From Lactiplantibacillus songbeiensis (lineage in GTDB: Bacteria; Bacillota; Bacilli; Lactobacillales; Lactobacillaceae), in the NCBI RefSeq assembly GCF_005405125.1, contig NZ_BJDL01000017.1, forward strand, positions 1-64,000: a stretch of DNA of 64,000 nt, given 5' to 3'. Below, in pieces: positions 25,013 to 33,892 of the stretch. Position numbers and translations under genes: made by a program. Every line of letters starts with the position of its first letter. Position 1 is the stretch's first letter. The notes beneath the pieces are model-generated. The model ran no database searches. It was not told the DNA's origin and saw only the letters and a list, made by a program, of their open reading frames with translations.

Positions 25013-25230
25013 CACCACCCTACCTCAAATTTGATAATCCCAGCTTAGCACCTTAGGACTACTAGAAGGCAACTCGCAAGCTTTATTTCTTAGGAAACCT
25101 TAATCCAGTTTGATTAGACTTACTGTAACCAGAGGCTAGTTTTTAGATTACGGCCTAATGCTTGTAATCGTTGTGACGACGCGTTAGAATGATACTTATT
25201 GTTACTGTTATTTTTCGAGGAGGGTTCGAG

Positions 25231-25650
25231 TTGTCCTATTCAATTCAAGAAGTTGCTAAAAAGATGAACGTCTCAACTTACAGTATTCGCTACTATCACG
25301 ATCACGGCATGTTACCATTCGTCAAACGTGACGCGAACAATAATCGGGTCTTTGAAGACTCCGACTTAGAATGGTTACACTTGATTATCTGCCTACGTTC
25401 AACTGGGATGCCCGTGGAACGGATTCAACATTACTTAGACCTTGTTCAAGAAGGCGAAAGTACCGTTCCTGAACGCTATGAAATGATGAAAGCCCAACAA
25501 TCCCGAACACTAGAAGAAATCAATGATTTACAAAATCATTTGAAGACCATTAATGTCAAAGTTGATCATTACGCCGATGTACTGATCAATCATAAATCCG
25601 ATGACTTTGTGCCTTCCAATGTTCGTGATGCGGAAGAAGTTCAACCATAG
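25231..25650 (+). CDS. MerR family transcriptional regulator, TTG start
   Basis: A 139-residue regulator. The N-terminal winged helix SYSIQEVAKKMNVSTYSIRYY with HDHGMLPFVKRDANNNRVFE is typical of MerR proteins, followed by a long dimerisation helix (about residues 75-115). No metal-binding Cys pair is present, so it belongs to the metabolite- or stress-responsive branch (similar to AdhR/YhdM types). The start is TTG at 25231, 7 bases after a GAGGAGGG site; an upstream in-frame ATG at 25189 lacks a site and lies within the promoter. The regulated gene is unknown: neighbours are a divergent hypothetical gene and a broken antiporter. Confidence 0.88.
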   Translation: MSYSIQEVAKKMNVSTYSIRYYHDHGMLPFVKRDANNNRVFEDSDLEWLHLIICLRSTGMPVERIQHYLDLVQEGESTVPERYEMMKAQQSRTLEEINDLQNHLKTINVKVDHYADVLINHKSDDFVPSNVRDAEEVQP

Positions 25651-25651
25651 T

Positions 25652-25697
25652 TAAAACCGTTAGCCCAAGGATTCACGCTGGACTAACGGTTTTTATT
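25652..25697 (+). terminator. Terminator of the MerR-type gene
   Basis: AAACCGTTAG pairs with CTAACGGTTT, followed by TTATTT. Confidence 0.9.
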
Positions 25698-27070
25698 TAC
25701 TCTGCTTGATTAGCTGGATCTAAAACTAATGATTCCGCCAACAAGATTCCACTATACAACTTATAAATCGTCTTCGTATCAAACCGATGCTCCAAGGCTA
25801 AATCATACAGGTACTGCCGTTCCGCATCAAAGGCATACATCAACGCACGCCGCTCTTGTAGGGCTTCATCACCGGTAAATAACACCGGCTCCCAACGACT
25901 CTATCCCCACTGTTGTAAGAAGCGACTTAACTTATTTTGCCGTAATTGGTCGCATAAGTCATAAGTCACACTCGCCCACACGGCCGCCGTCAAGACCGAC
26001 ACGGATAGTGCCAAGGCTAATGTCACAGTGCCATGCACGCCACCTAGCGCAAAGATCACCGCGTGTGACTGGGCTAGATGAATCAGCCGTGCATAGCCAT
26101 ATCGTAAAACCAATGCCAGTCCATAAATTAATAGGCCTAACCACAGCCAACGCATCGACCCTGCTTGATACCCCATCATAATTCGGGCCAACAAAATCCC
26201 TAAAACCACAAAGACAAAACTATTCAAAATTTCAGTACCAAAGTTAATCAGTTGAACTGACAAATGAAATTGACGGGGATCAAAGAAGCGGCTACGTTGG
26301 GCCTCGCCATTGTAGACCAATCCCGCACTGACCACCGCAATGATGCCAGACAATTGACCTAGCTCAGCTACCAAATAAATAAGAATTGGTGTCATTAAGT
26401 AGGTAATAATTTGTGATGACGCAAAATTCCAGCGCGATCGCAACAACGCCTGTCGCGCTAACATGAGCAAAAAGGCCACGCCAGCGCCAAAGAGCACCCC
26501 ACCACCAGCTGACCATAAAAAGGCCAACAGATTCTGACCCAATGCCAGATGCCCACTGGTGTACCACAAGACACCGGCCTGTAAGATAATCAAGCCGGTC
26601 GCATCATTGAACAATGCTTCCATTCGTAAGACTGTGCCAACGTGAGCAGGCAAGTCACGACCACCCGTAACGGAATCTAACGCGGTGGCATCGGTCGGCG
26701 CACTGATAGCCTATCAACGCTAACGGCCACGCAACTGCCGCTAAAACGTGCACGGCTAGTCCAACAATAATCGCAATTGCGACCGCCAAGCCGACTGCCG
26801 TACTTAAGATCAACTTTAACTTTCGTCGAACAATTAAAACCCGCGTATTCTGACCTTCAAAGAAAAGTAGCGGTGCAATCACAACCGTCATAAAGATCTC
26901 ATTATCAAAGTTCAAGACGGTGGCATTCGTAAACGGCAATAAGCTGACCAAGATGCTGACTGCCAGATTGACATAGGTTGACGCTATTTTTTCAGTCCTT
27001 GCGCCAATAAATTACTGACAGCGACCGCAATTAAAATCGTAAAAGTCGATAAATATAAATTAGTTTCCAT
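25697..27070 (-). pseudogene. Decayed CPA1 Na+/H+ antiporter
   Basis: The region reads as one CPA1 antiporter in pieces. It starts at ATG 27070 (METNLYLSTFTILIAVAV) with an AGGA site. The frame shifts near 27000 (the original would continue RTEKIASTYVNLAVSIL). It shifts again near 26700, where the conserved ion-site sequence APTDATALDSVTGG continues in another frame into RMEALFNDATG. Later GVHGTVTLALALS is followed by a compressed stretch, and an in-frame TAG interrupts QQWG from SRWEP near 25902 before the C-terminal tail (LFTGDEALQERRAL). At least two frameshifts and one stop make a working protein unlikely. An intact relative is at 3471-5474. Confidence 0.9.
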
Positions 27071-27154
27071 ATGGTTATCCTCATCTCAACTAAAACTTAA
27101 TTTAATTGTACGCGTTTAACGCTTTAATTGGCTAGTAACACCACCGATTAACAA

Positions 27155-27190
27155 AAGAAGCGAGGTGCCGGTTAAGCACCCTCGCAACTC
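27155..27190 (-). terminator. Terminator of the DegV-family gene
   Basis: GCGAGGGTGC pairs with GCACCTCGC on the minus strand, followed by TTCTTTTGTT. Confidence 0.75.
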
Positions 27191-27219
27191 AAAAGTAATG
27201 TTTTCTTTAGAATAATCGC

Positions 27220-28089
27220 TTAATTTCTTAGTTGATCACCCATCGCAAAGGCCGCTACACAACCAAAACCGGTATGGCTGGCAATCGTCATGCCAATCGG
27301 ATAAATCTGCACATCCGCCGTACTGATAGTTTCGATAATCCGTGCTTTAACGACTTCGGCCGCCGCATAATCGCCACTAGTCGTTACAATCACTGGTTGA
27401 TCAGGGTCACTTTGCATCGCCGCTAGCGTTTTATCCGCGAGTTCAAACAAGGATTTCTTCCGCGTTCTTGTCTTAAACACCTGGCGTAACTTACCATCGG
27501 GATCAACATCCAAGATGGGTTTAACTTTCAGTAACGTTCCTAACGCAGCGGATGTTCTGGAAATGCGACCACCGTGATACAAATAATTTAAATTATCAAC
27601 CGTAAACCACGATTGCAGGCGTAGCTTATTCTCATCAAACCAATTGACGAATTGATCTAACGTCGCCCCAGCTTGTTGTAATTTGATGGCTTGTAACACT
27701 AACAACCCTTCACCACCACTAGCTGCCAAGGTGTCCACAATCCGAATATCGGCATCCGGATACGTTTCTAATAGCATTGCGCGGGCTTGATGAGCACTCG
27801 ACATTGAACCACTGAGGCCACCAGAAAAGCCAACGTAGACAATCGGCTGTTGCCGTTCAACATATGGCTTAAAGAAGGCCACGTACTCTCCGATATTAAC
27901 TTGGGTCGTCGTCGGCATCGTCCCGGTTCGAATCTTTTGATAGAACTCATTGATGTCATAACTTCTCCCAAAATCATTGATTAAATCTTGATTGCCTAGC
28001 TTGGTATGAAAACTAATCGCAGCCACATTACCCGCCGCTAAAACTGCCGCTGGTAGATCACACTCTGAATCAGTCAATACTTGATACAT
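27220..28089 (-). CDS. DegV family fatty-acid-binding protein
   Basis: A 289-residue cytoplasmic protein. The N-terminal signature VLTDSECDLPA, the fatty-acid contact region SGGLSGSMSSAHQAR (near residue 88), the YLYHGGRISR segment (near 167) and the C-terminal HTGFGCVAAFAMG identify the DegV family. Family members (FakB) hold a fatty acid while the kinase FakA phosphorylates it, so exogenous fatty acids enter phospholipid synthesis. No FakA gene is nearby; genomes usually encode several DegV paralogues with different chain preference. Monocistronic. Confidence 0.92.
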   Translation of the reverse strand: MYQVLTDSECDLPAAVLAAGNVAAISFHTKLGNQDLINDFGRSYDINEFYQKIRTGTMPTTTQVNIGEYVAFFKPYVERQQPIVYVGFSGGLSGSMSSAHQARAMLLETYPDADIRIVDTLAASGGEGLLVLQAIKLQQAGATLDQFVNWFDENKLRLQSWFTVDNLNYLYHGGRISRTSAALGTLLKVKPILDVDPDGKLRQVFKTRTRKKSLFELADKTLAAMQSDPDQPVIVTTSGDYAAAEVVKARIIETISTADVQIYPIGMTIASHTGFGCVAAFAMGDQLRN

Positions 28090-28202
28090 GTTTCATCCCC
28101 CTATAGTTAGGAAAGTCGTATTTTAATCCCCAAATCATCATACCATGGATTCTAGCACTTGGTCGTTTTTTAAATTAAGGCCGTTTCAATGACGACTGCA
28201 TT

Positions 28203-28245
28203 AAAAAAGACGGCTGATTGAAAAAATTCCAATCAGCCGTCTTGA
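28203..28245. terminator. Terminator of the aldo/keto reductase gene
   Basis: AAGACGGCTGATTG pairs with CAATCAGCCGTCTT, with an A run on the + side that becomes T on the minus strand. Confidence 0.88.
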
Positions 28246-28310
28246 TAAATAAAACAATAACGTACGCCCGGTACTGGTTAAAATTGCCGCCAATCCCTGC
28301 TTGTTAAAGC

Positions 28311-29156
28311 TTAGTCACCCACTGGATGCCAGCCATTTTTATCAGTTAATCGATTAAGCATCGTCATATCAGCATCGCTAATCTCAAAATCGAGCTTTGT
28401 GTTGGCTTCAACGTGCGCCATTGCCCGTGCTTTTGGTAAAGGCGCCACGCCATTTTGAATAATGAAGCGTAACGCTAATTGTGGCACTGAAACGTGGTAC
28501 TTGTCAGCGACCCGTTCGAGTTCCGGACTGCTGAGCAAGCCGCCCGTTGCTAACGGCGAATAAGCTTGCACCACGATCTGATTGGCTTTCGCCGTTTCAA
28601 CGATTGTTTCTTGCGTGTGGCCAACATAGTATTGAATCTGGTCAACAGTCGGCTTAACCGTCATCCCATCCCAAGTCAGTAAGTTTTCTAAATCAGCCGA
28701 ATTGAAATTCGAAACCCCAATGGCTTTGGCCCGGCCGCTAGCATAAATATCTTGCATCGCCCGCCAGACCTCACGATTCTCCGCATCATGGTTAGACCCC
28801 ATCTGTGCCCATGGCCATGGCGCGTGGATAATATAAGAGTCAACGTAATCTAAGTTCAATGCCTTTAAACTACTATCGAAATCCGCCAAAGTTTCTTCAT
28901 AAGTCTTCGTCTCACCAGGTAACTTCGTCTGAACAAAGACATCATGGCGATCAGCATCGGCGTCCGCTAACGCTTCACCGACACTCTGTTCATTTTGATA
29001 AGCTTTCGCGGTATCGATAAACCGGTAACCCGCTTTCAAAGCATTGCTAACAGCATCGTAAGTTTCTTTCCCTGGCTTTGTCTGCCAAGTTCCAAAACCA
29101 ACTTTTGGCATTTTTAAGCCATTATTTAACGTAAATGTTTCTGTAATTGTGGTCAT
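28311..29156 (-). CDS. Aldo/keto reductase (2,5-diketogluconate reductase-like)
   Basis: A 281-residue NADPH-dependent reductase with a TIM-barrel fold. The tetrad residues are visible: Asp and Tyr in RFIDTAKAYQNEQSVG (near residues 46-56), Lys in FVQTKLPGET (near 78) and His in YIIHAPWPW (near 111). The usual cofactor-binding end is ALRFIIQNGVAPLPKA. It probably reduces dicarbonyls or aldehydes, for example methylglyoxal or diketo sugars. Monocistronic with an AGGAGGA-type site. The family is certain and the substrate open. Confidence 0.92.
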   Translation of the reverse strand: MTTITETFTLNNGLKMPKVGFGTWQTKPGKETYDAVSNALKAGYRFIDTAKAYQNEQSVGEALADADADRHDVFVQTKLPGETKTYEETLADFDSSLKALNLDYVDSYIIHAPWPWAQMGSNHDAENREVWRAMQDIYASGRAKAIGVSNFNSADLENLLTWDGMTVKPTVDQIQYYVGHTQETIVETAKANQIVVQAYSPLATGGLLSSPELERVADKYHVSVPQLALRFIIQNGVAPLPKARAMAHVEANTKLDFEISDADMTMLNRLTDKNGWHPVGD

Positions 29157-29226
29157 TTAAAGTCCTCCTCTAATTAACTGTCCCTAGCTTAGGCCCTTAG
29201 TCCTACTCTAAGGCAACTAATTAGTC

Positions 29227-29493
29227 TCAATAATGACCAATTCCAGCGACTAGCAAAAAGTAAATGATCTCAATAACTGCTAAGCCAGCCGCCATAACCA
29301 ACGCTTTCAGTTGCCCCCAGCGCGAAGTCGTCCATTTTAAATCAAAATAAAGCTCACAAGCAATAACACTAAAAATACCGATCACCATGCCGACACCTTG
29401 CTGCATAAAAAACATCACCCATGGTCCCAAGACCGCACAAATCAGCGTAACCCAACCAGATACCTGACGTGTCCCTTGAACAAACTTTTGCAT
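29227..29493 (-). CDS. Small membrane protein, 88 aa
   Basis: An 88-residue protein with three hydrophobic segments: WVTLICAVLGPWVMFFM, VGMVIGIFSVIACEL and LAVIEIIYFLLVAG. The ATG at 29493 follows a GGGGGTGAACG site; 16 further codons upstream in the frame are unnecessary. The family is not recognised and the function unknown. No operon partner is evident. Confidence 0.65.
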   Translation of the reverse strand: MQKFVQGTRQVSGWVTLICAVLGPWVMFFMQQGVGMVIGIFSVIACELYFDLKWTTSRWGQLKALVMAAGLAVIEIIYFLLVAGIGHY

Positions 29494-29609
29494 CTCGTTC
29501 ACCCCCAAGCATTCATTATTCACTACTCTGGCAGTAAACACAACCTACTCAGCTAACAACTCATCCTCGATATGCCCTACCAGTCGAAACCCAGCAATCA
29601 ATTGACTCA

Positions 29610-29653
29610 AAAAATCAGTCATCACTAAACCTGCATTCAGTGATGACTGATTC
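29610..29653 (-). terminator. Terminator of the Ser-rich anchored protein gene
   Basis: On the minus strand AATCAGTCATCACT pairs with AGTGATGACTGATT, followed by a T run. Confidence 0.85.
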
Positions 29654-29676
29654 TTAGTCTTTAGTAACTAATTTCA

Positions 29677-30258
29677 TTAATTTTGATAAGTCCTTGAAAC
29701 CACATCCCAATGAACGCCGGCATCACCAGAGTTTTCCAAATATCCCTGCTTACTAATTCGATAGTAAGCAATCATGGGATTAACATGGGGATCAGCACCT
29801 TGGGCTTTCATATCTTCAGTGTCATGATTTTCCCGCACATTGATGTAAACTAAGCCGTCATTTCTCATCTCAGTCTCAAATAAGAAGTCGTGGATCGTCA
29901 TGCCTTTTCCTGCATAGTTTGACTGCAAATCTGACCAGACCCACTCATTCACCTGTTCAGTCGTTAAGTTCTTCGTATCAACTCCAGCCTGCTGAGTCGT
30001 GGTCGCCGTCGCCGGTTTATCTTTGGTTGTCCGGACATTGGACTTATCCACCGACTCCGAATGGCTGCTTGAAGATGACTTCATTGCTTTTGAACTGACT
30101 GACGATGAACTGCTAGTTGTTGATGACGATGATTTTTTGACTTTCGTGCTAGTCGCAGTCACCGGTTTAGTTGTCGCCGTTTGCCGTGGCCGTAAGATCA
30201 ACCACCCACCTAAAATAACTAAAATTAATACAATTACGGTTATCCCAGCTTTTTTCAA
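29677..30258 (-). CDS. Membrane-anchored extracellular protein with Ser-rich linker
   Basis: A 193-residue protein. MKKAGITVIVLILVILGGWLI is a single N-terminal helix without a lipobox, so the protein is probably anchored with its body outside. Residues 40-75 form a low-complexity Ser/Lys linker (runs such as SSSSTTSSSSS), and residues 95-193 form a compact domain with LTTEQVNEWVWSDL and the end GVHWDVVSRTY. Similar linker-domain proteins are common in lactobacilli; the domain's function is unknown. The start is TTG with an AAAGGGGCGG site. A strong terminator follows. Confidence 0.75.
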   Translation of the reverse strand: MKKAGITVIVLILVILGGWLILRPRQTATTKPVTATSTKVKKSSSSTTSSSSSVSSKAMKSSSSSHSESVDKSNVRTTKDKPATATTTQQAGVDTKNLTTEQVNEWVWSDLQSNYAGKGMTIHDFLFETEMRNDGLVYINVRENHDTEDMKAQGADPHVNPMIAYYRISKQGYLENSGDAGVHWDVVSRTYQN

Positions 30259-30342
30259 AATACCGCCCCTTTTCTACTCCAGAACCAATTCAATTAACCC
30301 TAATTTTACTATAAGTCAGTCTTAAGTGACTGATTTTTTCGC

Positions 30343-30590
30343 AAAAAAAACGCGCCAGCTGTATAAATACAGTTGGCACGTTTAATCGCGGTATTGGTAA
30401 AAACCAGTAGGAGTGATGTGTTCCACAACATCAGTGACCCAAGCAATCCGAAATACGTCGGAAAAACATGCCCCGCTATCAATTTAGTCACTAGCCGCTC
30501 GCGCGGAACCGCCATTACTGACGATCTGACTCTATCGACTCATCGCAGTAGTAACTTTAACACCTTTTCAGAAATACCACAAGTTTTTAA
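30343..30590 (-). ncRNA. Candidate structured RNA with rod-like fold and terminator
   Basis: No convincing protein is encoded here. On the minus strand, TGTGGTATT (30573-30581) can pair with AATACCGCG (30387-30395), closing a stretch of about 195 bases. Inside, CAGTA/TACTG, GTTCC/GGAAC, TAGTGAC/GTCACTGA and TCCGA/TCGGA pair in nested order, giving a long rod with internal loops. A terminator hairpin (GCCAACTGTAT/ATACAGCTGGC) and eight T follow at once. Size and shape recall 6S RNA, but I could not match 6S sequence features. A possible -10 (TATAAT on the minus strand, 30637-30642) is some distance upstream. Confidence 0.5.
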
Positions 30591-30878
30591 AGTAATTATC
30601 AATTCATTTTTTCAATCCGGGGCTAACATAATTTTAATTATATACTAATTGATTTTAATACTTGCTGATTAAATCTATCATTTCAAGATATTAAAACTGA
30701 TATACAGCTATTATTATCCTGTTTTCATTCATAAATATTAAGTACATACCTTTGGATTGTTTTATATAGTCAATAAGGTAAACTCACTGCAAAGTTTAAA
30801 ACAAGTTGAATAATATTTATTTTTCAATATGACTTAAACATGGTATATTTAACCGGACACTAACGGGAGGGTATAACA
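30591..30878. other. AT-rich intergenic stretch before the DedA gene
   Basis: Strongly AT-rich sequence with no plausible gene. It should hold the DedA promoter (AAACATGGTATATTTAACC lies 35-50 bases before the start) and that of the minus-strand RNA candidate. Confidence 0.5.
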
Positions 30879-31532
30879 ATGACATGGTTGATGACCGTCA
30901 TCACCATTTTTATGCGACCACTGAACTTTCTCGTCACCATCACGAATCAAATCGGTGGCTGGTCGTACGTGGTTTTATTCATGATTATCTTTTTAGAATC
31001 GGGTTTTCTGGCGTTTGCATTTCTACCTGGTCAATCTTTACTCTTTCTCAGTAGTTCGATTGCTGCTAACGCCGATTCAAAACTAAATATTTGGCTATTA
31101 TTAGTCGTCTTTATCCTGTCAGCTACTGGCGGCGCGATGTTGAAATATCAACTCACTCGGCAAGCTGATCAACGCTATGCCCGTTTGAATCAAAGCCTTA
31201 ATTCCAGCAAACTGGATACCACTAAAGCACTATTCGACCGCCATGAAAAGCCGTCGTTACTGTGGGGCCGCTTCATCCCATTTGTCGGCTTATTCGTCCC
31301 GGTCATTGCCGGCACAACCGACATGGATTGGCATCACTTTGAGATTTGGAACTTTCTTGGTGTCTTGCTCTGGGTCGGTAGTTGTTGTTTCTGCGGCTAT
31401 TACTTCGGTGATTGGCCGTTTGTTCAAAACAACTTTACTTGGATCATGTTGGTCTTGATCTTCCTACCAATCACTGCGCGCTATGGCTACCAAGCAATCA
31501 AGCGTCATCATCTAACCACTAGCAACTCATAA
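30879..31532 (+). CDS. DedA family membrane protein
   Basis: A 217-residue integral membrane protein of the DedA/SNARE-associated family. Visible are FLESGFLAFAFLPGQSLLF in the re-entrant region (about residues 40-58), KSRRYC-like basic stretch equivalents in the form FDRHEKPSLLWGRFIPFVG (near residue 120) with the conserved Arg, and a C-terminal helix pair. DedA proteins are needed for undecaprenyl phosphate recycling or lipid scrambling and for membrane homeostasis. The ATG follows GGGAGGG. Monocistronic with a strong terminator. Confidence 0.9.
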   Translation: MTWLMTVITIFMRPLNFLVTITNQIGGWSYVVLFMIIFLESGFLAFAFLPGQSLLFLSSSIAANADSKLNIWLLLVVFILSATGGAMLKYQLTRQADQRYARLNQSLNSSKLDTTKALFDRHEKPSLLWGRFIPFVGLFVPVIAGTTDMDWHHFEIWNFLGVLLWVGSCCFCGYYFGDWPFVQNNFTWIMLVLIFLPITARYGYQAIKRHHLTTSNS

Positions 31533-31589
31533 AAAATACCCACCTTAACCAGTCGGCGCTTCACTTCCCTGGTTGGGTGGGTATTTTTT
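31531..31589. terminator. Terminator of the DedA gene
   Basis: AAAAAATACCCACC pairs with GGTGGGTATTTTTT around a loop that contains a further short stem. Confidence 0.92.
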
Positions 31590-31676
31590 GTTAAATTGTA
31601 TTGTCTTAGCTCTGACACAACTCATAGCATAACAGCTGATTGTAAAGCTATTATAAAGTTATTGTAAAAGTTTCGT

Positions 31677-32126
31677 CTATTCAGCCGCATCCATAATCGT
31701 ATTCAACCGATCAATCTGGGCTTCGAACCACGGGGTCAATAATTTTAAAGCCCCCGCACGGTCCGCCAAGACATCATCGGCACTGCCAAGTTCATCAATT
31801 CGTAAGCCAGAACGAAAGGCTTCAGATTCAGCAATCATGTAAAGATTGATTGGCATCGTGTCTTCAGCGACCGTTACTTTTCCAATCTCAGTTAAATTCG
31901 CAAGTGGTAAGTTAATCACACTCGTTTCCAACCGAAAGCTGATTGCTGGGTCGTGTTCCGTGGTTAAGTTGGCTTGGACTAATTGATCCTTGGCAACCGC
32001 ATCTAAAAAGCCGTTCAACCAAGTCGCCAATTGATCAGTTAACTGATCATAATCACCCTTAAGTGATGTCGTTGTTAGCTCTTCAGCAGTAACGGCATCA
32101 ATAAAATCTTGCACATTGCGTTGCAT
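31677..32126 (-). CDS. Hypothetical protein, 149 aa
   Basis: A soluble acidic protein of 149 residues, rich in Asp, Leu and Thr, with helical ends and a beta-like middle (ISFRLETSVINLPLANLTEIG). The family is not recognised. The start at 32126 has a GGGGGATACG site; a GTG four codons upstream would overlap that site. It lies 13 bases behind a membrane protein gene and likely shares its transcript, together with lplA upstream. Confidence 0.65.
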   Translation of the reverse strand: MQRNVQDFIDAVTAEELTTTSLKGDYDQLTDQLATWLNGFLDAVAKDQLVQANLTTEHDPAISFRLETSVINLPLANLTEIGKVTVAEDTMPINLYMIAESEAFRSGLRIDELGSADDVLADRAGALKLLTPWFEAQIDRLNTIMDAAE

Positions 32127-32139
32127 CGTATCCCCCACT

Positions 32140-32526
32140 TTATGAATTTGTTTGCTTCCGCCAGCGCGTCAACAAGACAACTGTATAAAAGTTCACAGCC
32201 AAGCCAATCGCCGCCACCGCTTCTAGCAATAATTTAATTTCCATACCAGCCATGCTTTGATAGCCGGACACCAATGCACTAATCAACCCTAATGAATAGA
32301 TCAACAATACTAGTCCCAAGGCATAGAACCCTAACATGCGATTAACATAAACCGCTAAAATGCCGATAAAGTACAGCACTAACGAGATTAGTAATCCTTG
32401 CCACATGTGAGCCGTTGAGACGTGCGTTGTCGATAAGTGTAGTTGACCAGCAGACATCAGCCAATTGACGATACCGTAACAAAAAAATGACACAAACGCA
32501 AATGCGACTAGCCGAGTTAACTTCAC
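32140..32526 (-). CDS. Small four-helix membrane protein, 128 aa
   Basis: A 128-residue protein with four hydrophobic segments: LVAFAFVSFFCYGIVNWLM, MWQGLLISLVLYFIGILAV, MLGFYALGLVLLIYSLGLISAL and LLLEAVAAIGLAVNFYTVVLL. The start codon is GTG with a GGGTGG site. It sits 16 bases behind lplA on the same strand, with another hypothetical gene 13 bases further on, so an lplA-membrane protein-hypothetical operon is likely. A link to lipoate metabolism is not implied by sequence. Confidence 0.65.
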   Translation of the reverse strand: MKLTRLVAFAFVSFFCYGIVNWLMSAGQLHLSTTHVSTAHMWQGLLISLVLYFIGILAVYVNRMLGFYALGLVLLIYSLGLISALVSGYQSMAGMEIKLLLEAVAAIGLAVNFYTVVLLTRWRKQTNS

Positions 32527-32542
32527 GCAACCACCCTTTCGT

Positions 32543-33556
32543 TTAGTCGGTGATTAACTTGGTAATATCAGCGGGCGCGATCCCCGTAAAGTACGTATTC
32601 AAGTCAAGCGTACCTAGCTTTTCAGCTACCGTATCATGATCATACCGTAGGCCCGTTAAAGCCGTCTCAACATCGTGCACATCACCACTACCAAAGAAAT
32701 CACCGTAAAATTTAATTTGTTGGATATGACCATCTGCCACCAAGAGTCGCGCATCGATCGTCCCCATATCAAAATGTTGACGCCGTTTGACCGTGAATTC
32801 TGGTGACTTTCCGTAAACCCAATCCCAATTAGCATAATAGTCTTCATAGATTTTATCAATGGCTTTTTGTTGTTCTGGCGTGACTTGGTAGGCTTTATCA
32901 GCGATTTCTGCTAAATCATCGACCTTAAATAGTTTTTTCAATAAGGTATCTCGGAATTCAGGAACGGTAATCGCTTGATACTCTGGTGCCAGATAAGGCC
33001 GTAGATTTGTGACCCGACTGCGCACTGACTTGATCCCTTTAGACGCAATCTTATCAGTCGGCACGGTCAACGCATGCGGCACCACATCTAAGTCAACATT
33101 TAGCATTAACGTCCCATGTGAGAACGTCTTGCCGTTCCGTGAATACATGGCATTGCCAGAGAATTTCTTGCCATCGACTAACAAGTCGTTACGCCCGCTA
33201 ACGGTCGCCGTAGTGGCTCCCATCGCATGCAGCGCGTCAATAATGGGCTTGGTAAACGTCTTAAAATCACCGAACTCTTGACTATCACTGTCGACCACAA
33301 AGCTGAAACACAGGTTACCGAGGTCATGATAAACGGCGCCTCCGCCAGATAATCGCCGCGTCACCGTGATGTGGTGTTCACGGACATAATCAGCATTGAT
33401 TTCTTCCAAGGTATTCTGATTACGGCCAACAATAATGCTTGGTTCTTCATAATAGAACAGGACCAGTGGTTCATCAAAGTCAACATTATTCATCAAATAT
33501 TGTTCCGTGGCCAAATTCCGACCGATATCATGATCTTTCATTGCAACGTAATACAT
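32543..33556 (-). CDS. lplA: Lipoate-protein ligase A
   Basis: A 337-residue enzyme that activates lipoate with ATP and attaches it to the lysine of E2 and related lipoyl domains. The lipoyl-adenylate loop TRRLSGGGAVYHDLGN lies at about residues 66-81 and the catalytic Lys is in GRNDLLVDGKKFSGNAM near residue 147. The C-terminal accessory domain (about residues 250-337) is present, so this is a complete ligase. The ATG has an AGGAG site about 10 bases upstream. It heads a probable three-gene operon. A terminator and candidate RNA lie directly upstream. Confidence 0.92.
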   Translation of the reverse strand: MYYVAMKDHDIGRNLATEQYLMNNVDFDEPLVLFYYEEPSIIVGRNQNTLEEINADYVREHHITVTRRLSGGGAVYHDLGNLCFSFVVDSDSQEFGDFKTFTKPIIDALHAMGATTATVSGRNDLLVDGKKFSGNAMYSRNGKTFSHGTLMLNVDLDVVPHALTVPTDKIASKGIKSVRSRVTNLRPYLAPEYQAITVPEFRDTLLKKLFKVDDLAEIADKAYQVTPEQQKAIDKIYEDYYANWDWVYGKSPEFTVKRRQHFDMGTIDARLLVADGHIQQIKFYGDFFGSGDVHDVETALTGLRYDHDTVAEKLGTLDLNTYFTGIAPADITKLITD

Positions 33557-33606
33557 CAGCTCTCAGCTCCTCAGCTATTTAGATAAGTTCATCATACCCT
33601 AAGACT

Positions 33607-33886
33607 AAAAAAAGGACCCACAAAGTGAGCCCATTTCTTGGAAGAATCACTAAAATTTAGTGTGGATTCTTCATCCCCCAAATATCATTTATCCACAATC
33701 CAGATCCTCGAGCGTATTGATTGGCGGCTAACGCTCTCCCCAGATATTTCGTGCCATCAATAGATGGAAGTTGGCCAGTCGGTTATCCGAAAATTAGCGG
33801 AAACGCTGTATACTGCACTAGCTATCACTTGACGGGTTTGTTACAACAATTGGGTAACGTTGATACTGACCTTAGATTCTTCCGAT
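33607..33886 (-). ncRNA. Candidate ~280-nt structured RNA upstream of lplA
   Basis: On the minus strand a promoter (33893-33921) is followed by GGAAGAATC (33875-33883), which can pair with GATTCTTCC (33640-33648) over about 230 bases. Internal hairpins include GTTAC/GTAAC, AGCG/CGCT, TCGG/CCGA, CCATC/GATGG and GAGCGT/ACGCTC. At the 3' end GAAGAATC and GATTCTTC flank CACTAAA/TTTAGTG, an alternative to the long-range stem. A terminator (GGGCTCAC/GTGGGTCC plus seven T, 33607-33632) ends it 50 bases before lplA. No reading frame is intact across it. It is either an independent RNA or an attenuated leader of lplA. Confidence 0.6.
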
Positions 33887-33892
33887 AGGTCA

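Noticed and set aside
25150-25169. A cre site (TGTAATCGTTGTGA) before the MerR-type gene
   Set aside because: The last conserved CA is missing, so the match is too weak to report as a feature.
25901-26951. Separate genes for two antiporter fragments
   Set aside because: Their sequences join into one CPA1 protein when frameshifts are allowed, so they are parts of one pseudogene.
30309-30648. Two overlapping frames on opposite strands as protein genes
   Set aside because: Neither has a ribosome-binding site; one runs through the terminator hairpin. The nested inverted repeats explain the region better as RNA.
33660-33880. Small hypothetical proteins in the candidate RNA
   Set aside because: Possible frames are short, change frame midway and lack ribosome-binding sites; the promoter, stems and terminator fit an RNA better.
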